Source of the DNA: Pseudacidovorax sp. RU35E
GTDB lineage: Bacteria > Pseudomonadota > Gammaproteobacteria > Burkholderiales > Burkholderiaceae_C
Direction: 5' to 3'
Assembly: GCF_900156165.1 (NCBI RefSeq)
Contig: NZ_FTMY01000001.1
Span: 248,001 to 312,000 of the forward strand
Length of the DNA: 64,000 nucleotides
This document shows, piece after piece, positions 63,958 through 64,000 of this stretch (position 1 is the first letter of the stretch; each line of letters opens with the position of its first letter). The position numbers were made by a program, and so were the translations under genes. The notes beneath the pieces were generated by a model. It ran no database searches. It saw nothing but the letters and a program-made list of their open reading frames with translations, and had not been told where the DNA came from.

Positions 63958-64000
63958 TCAGGCCACGACCTTCAGCGCGCTCTTGTCCGAGCCCTGGTGC
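63958..64000 (-). CDS. C-terminal end of an upstream gene, probably CTP synthase (pyrG)
   Basis: Only 13 codons before a TGA are visible ([13 protein letters not shown]). Identity is inferred from position: pyrG-kdsA-eno is a widespread order in Proteobacteria. The fragment itself cannot prove it, so I leave the symbol empty. Confidence 0.45.
   Translation of the reverse strand, partial: HQGSDKSALKVVA

Overview
The window is bacterial chromosome, GC-rich (I estimate upper 60s %) and densely packed on both strands, with many ATGA or GTGA start/stop overlaps. Three Bug-family solute receptors, the tig-clpP-clpX-lon block, hpnCDE squalene genes, the queG/tsaE-amiC-mutL-miaA neighbourhood and the kdsA-eno-ftsB block together point to a betaproteobacterium of the order Burkholderiales, most likely family Comamonadaceae. 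The family call is inference from gene content and order; no 16S rRNA gene is present. I see no insertion sequence, prophage or CRISPR array.

Layout. 1-4460 (-): suhB, a FUSC-type exporter and an MscS channel (cut by the window edge). 4565-7024 (+): a Fur-box promoter and three overlapping membrane genes (DUF3649, PepSY, DUF3325). 7037-10664: ferredoxin, a GNAT acetyltransferase, a DUF808 membrane protein, two small proteins, an exported protein and a carboxylesterase. 10777-14615 (+): gshA and a phytase-like lipoprotein. 14664-18009: a LysR regulator divergent from tautomerase, hydrolase and solute-receptor genes. 18079-20444: hemH, a HAD phosphatase and an SH3b protein. 20438-23628 (-): hpnC-hpnD-hpnE, the squalene route from farnesyl diphosphate. 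23742-30221 (+): kup and an RND efflux pair.

30259-36833 (+): a structured leader, tRNA-Leu(UAG), tig, clpP, clpX, lon and three identical tRNA-Gly(GCC) genes: the chaperone/protease core. 36975-42121: a YbbA/YbbP-like ABC transporter whose two genes are separated by an opposite-strand GNAT gene, then miaA. 42285-49748: a hydrolase lipoprotein, mutL, DedA, a glycine-zipper lipoprotein, amiC, tsaE and the divergent queG, i.e. a conserved proteobacterial cluster with extra genes inserted. 49758-53833: an AEC transporter, two Bug receptors and xerD. 53899-58542: a DUF455 protein, gamma-carbonic anhydrase, Hsp33, a lysine-rich secreted protein and a phospholipase D lipoprotein. 58558-64000 (-): a run reading pyrG(end)-kdsA-mntA-hepT-DUF1330-eno-ftsB-two uncharacterised genes.

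The most noteworthy item is the MntA/HepT toxin-antitoxin pair, stitched by ATGA overlaps directly behind kdsA inside the essential pyrG-kdsA-eno-ftsB run. Also worth attention are the Fur-box membrane trio, a P-loop-like protein with a degenerate Walker A and a C-terminal cysteine cluster (59555-60199), a structured leader before tRNA-Leu, and several palindromic sites next to promoter-like elements.
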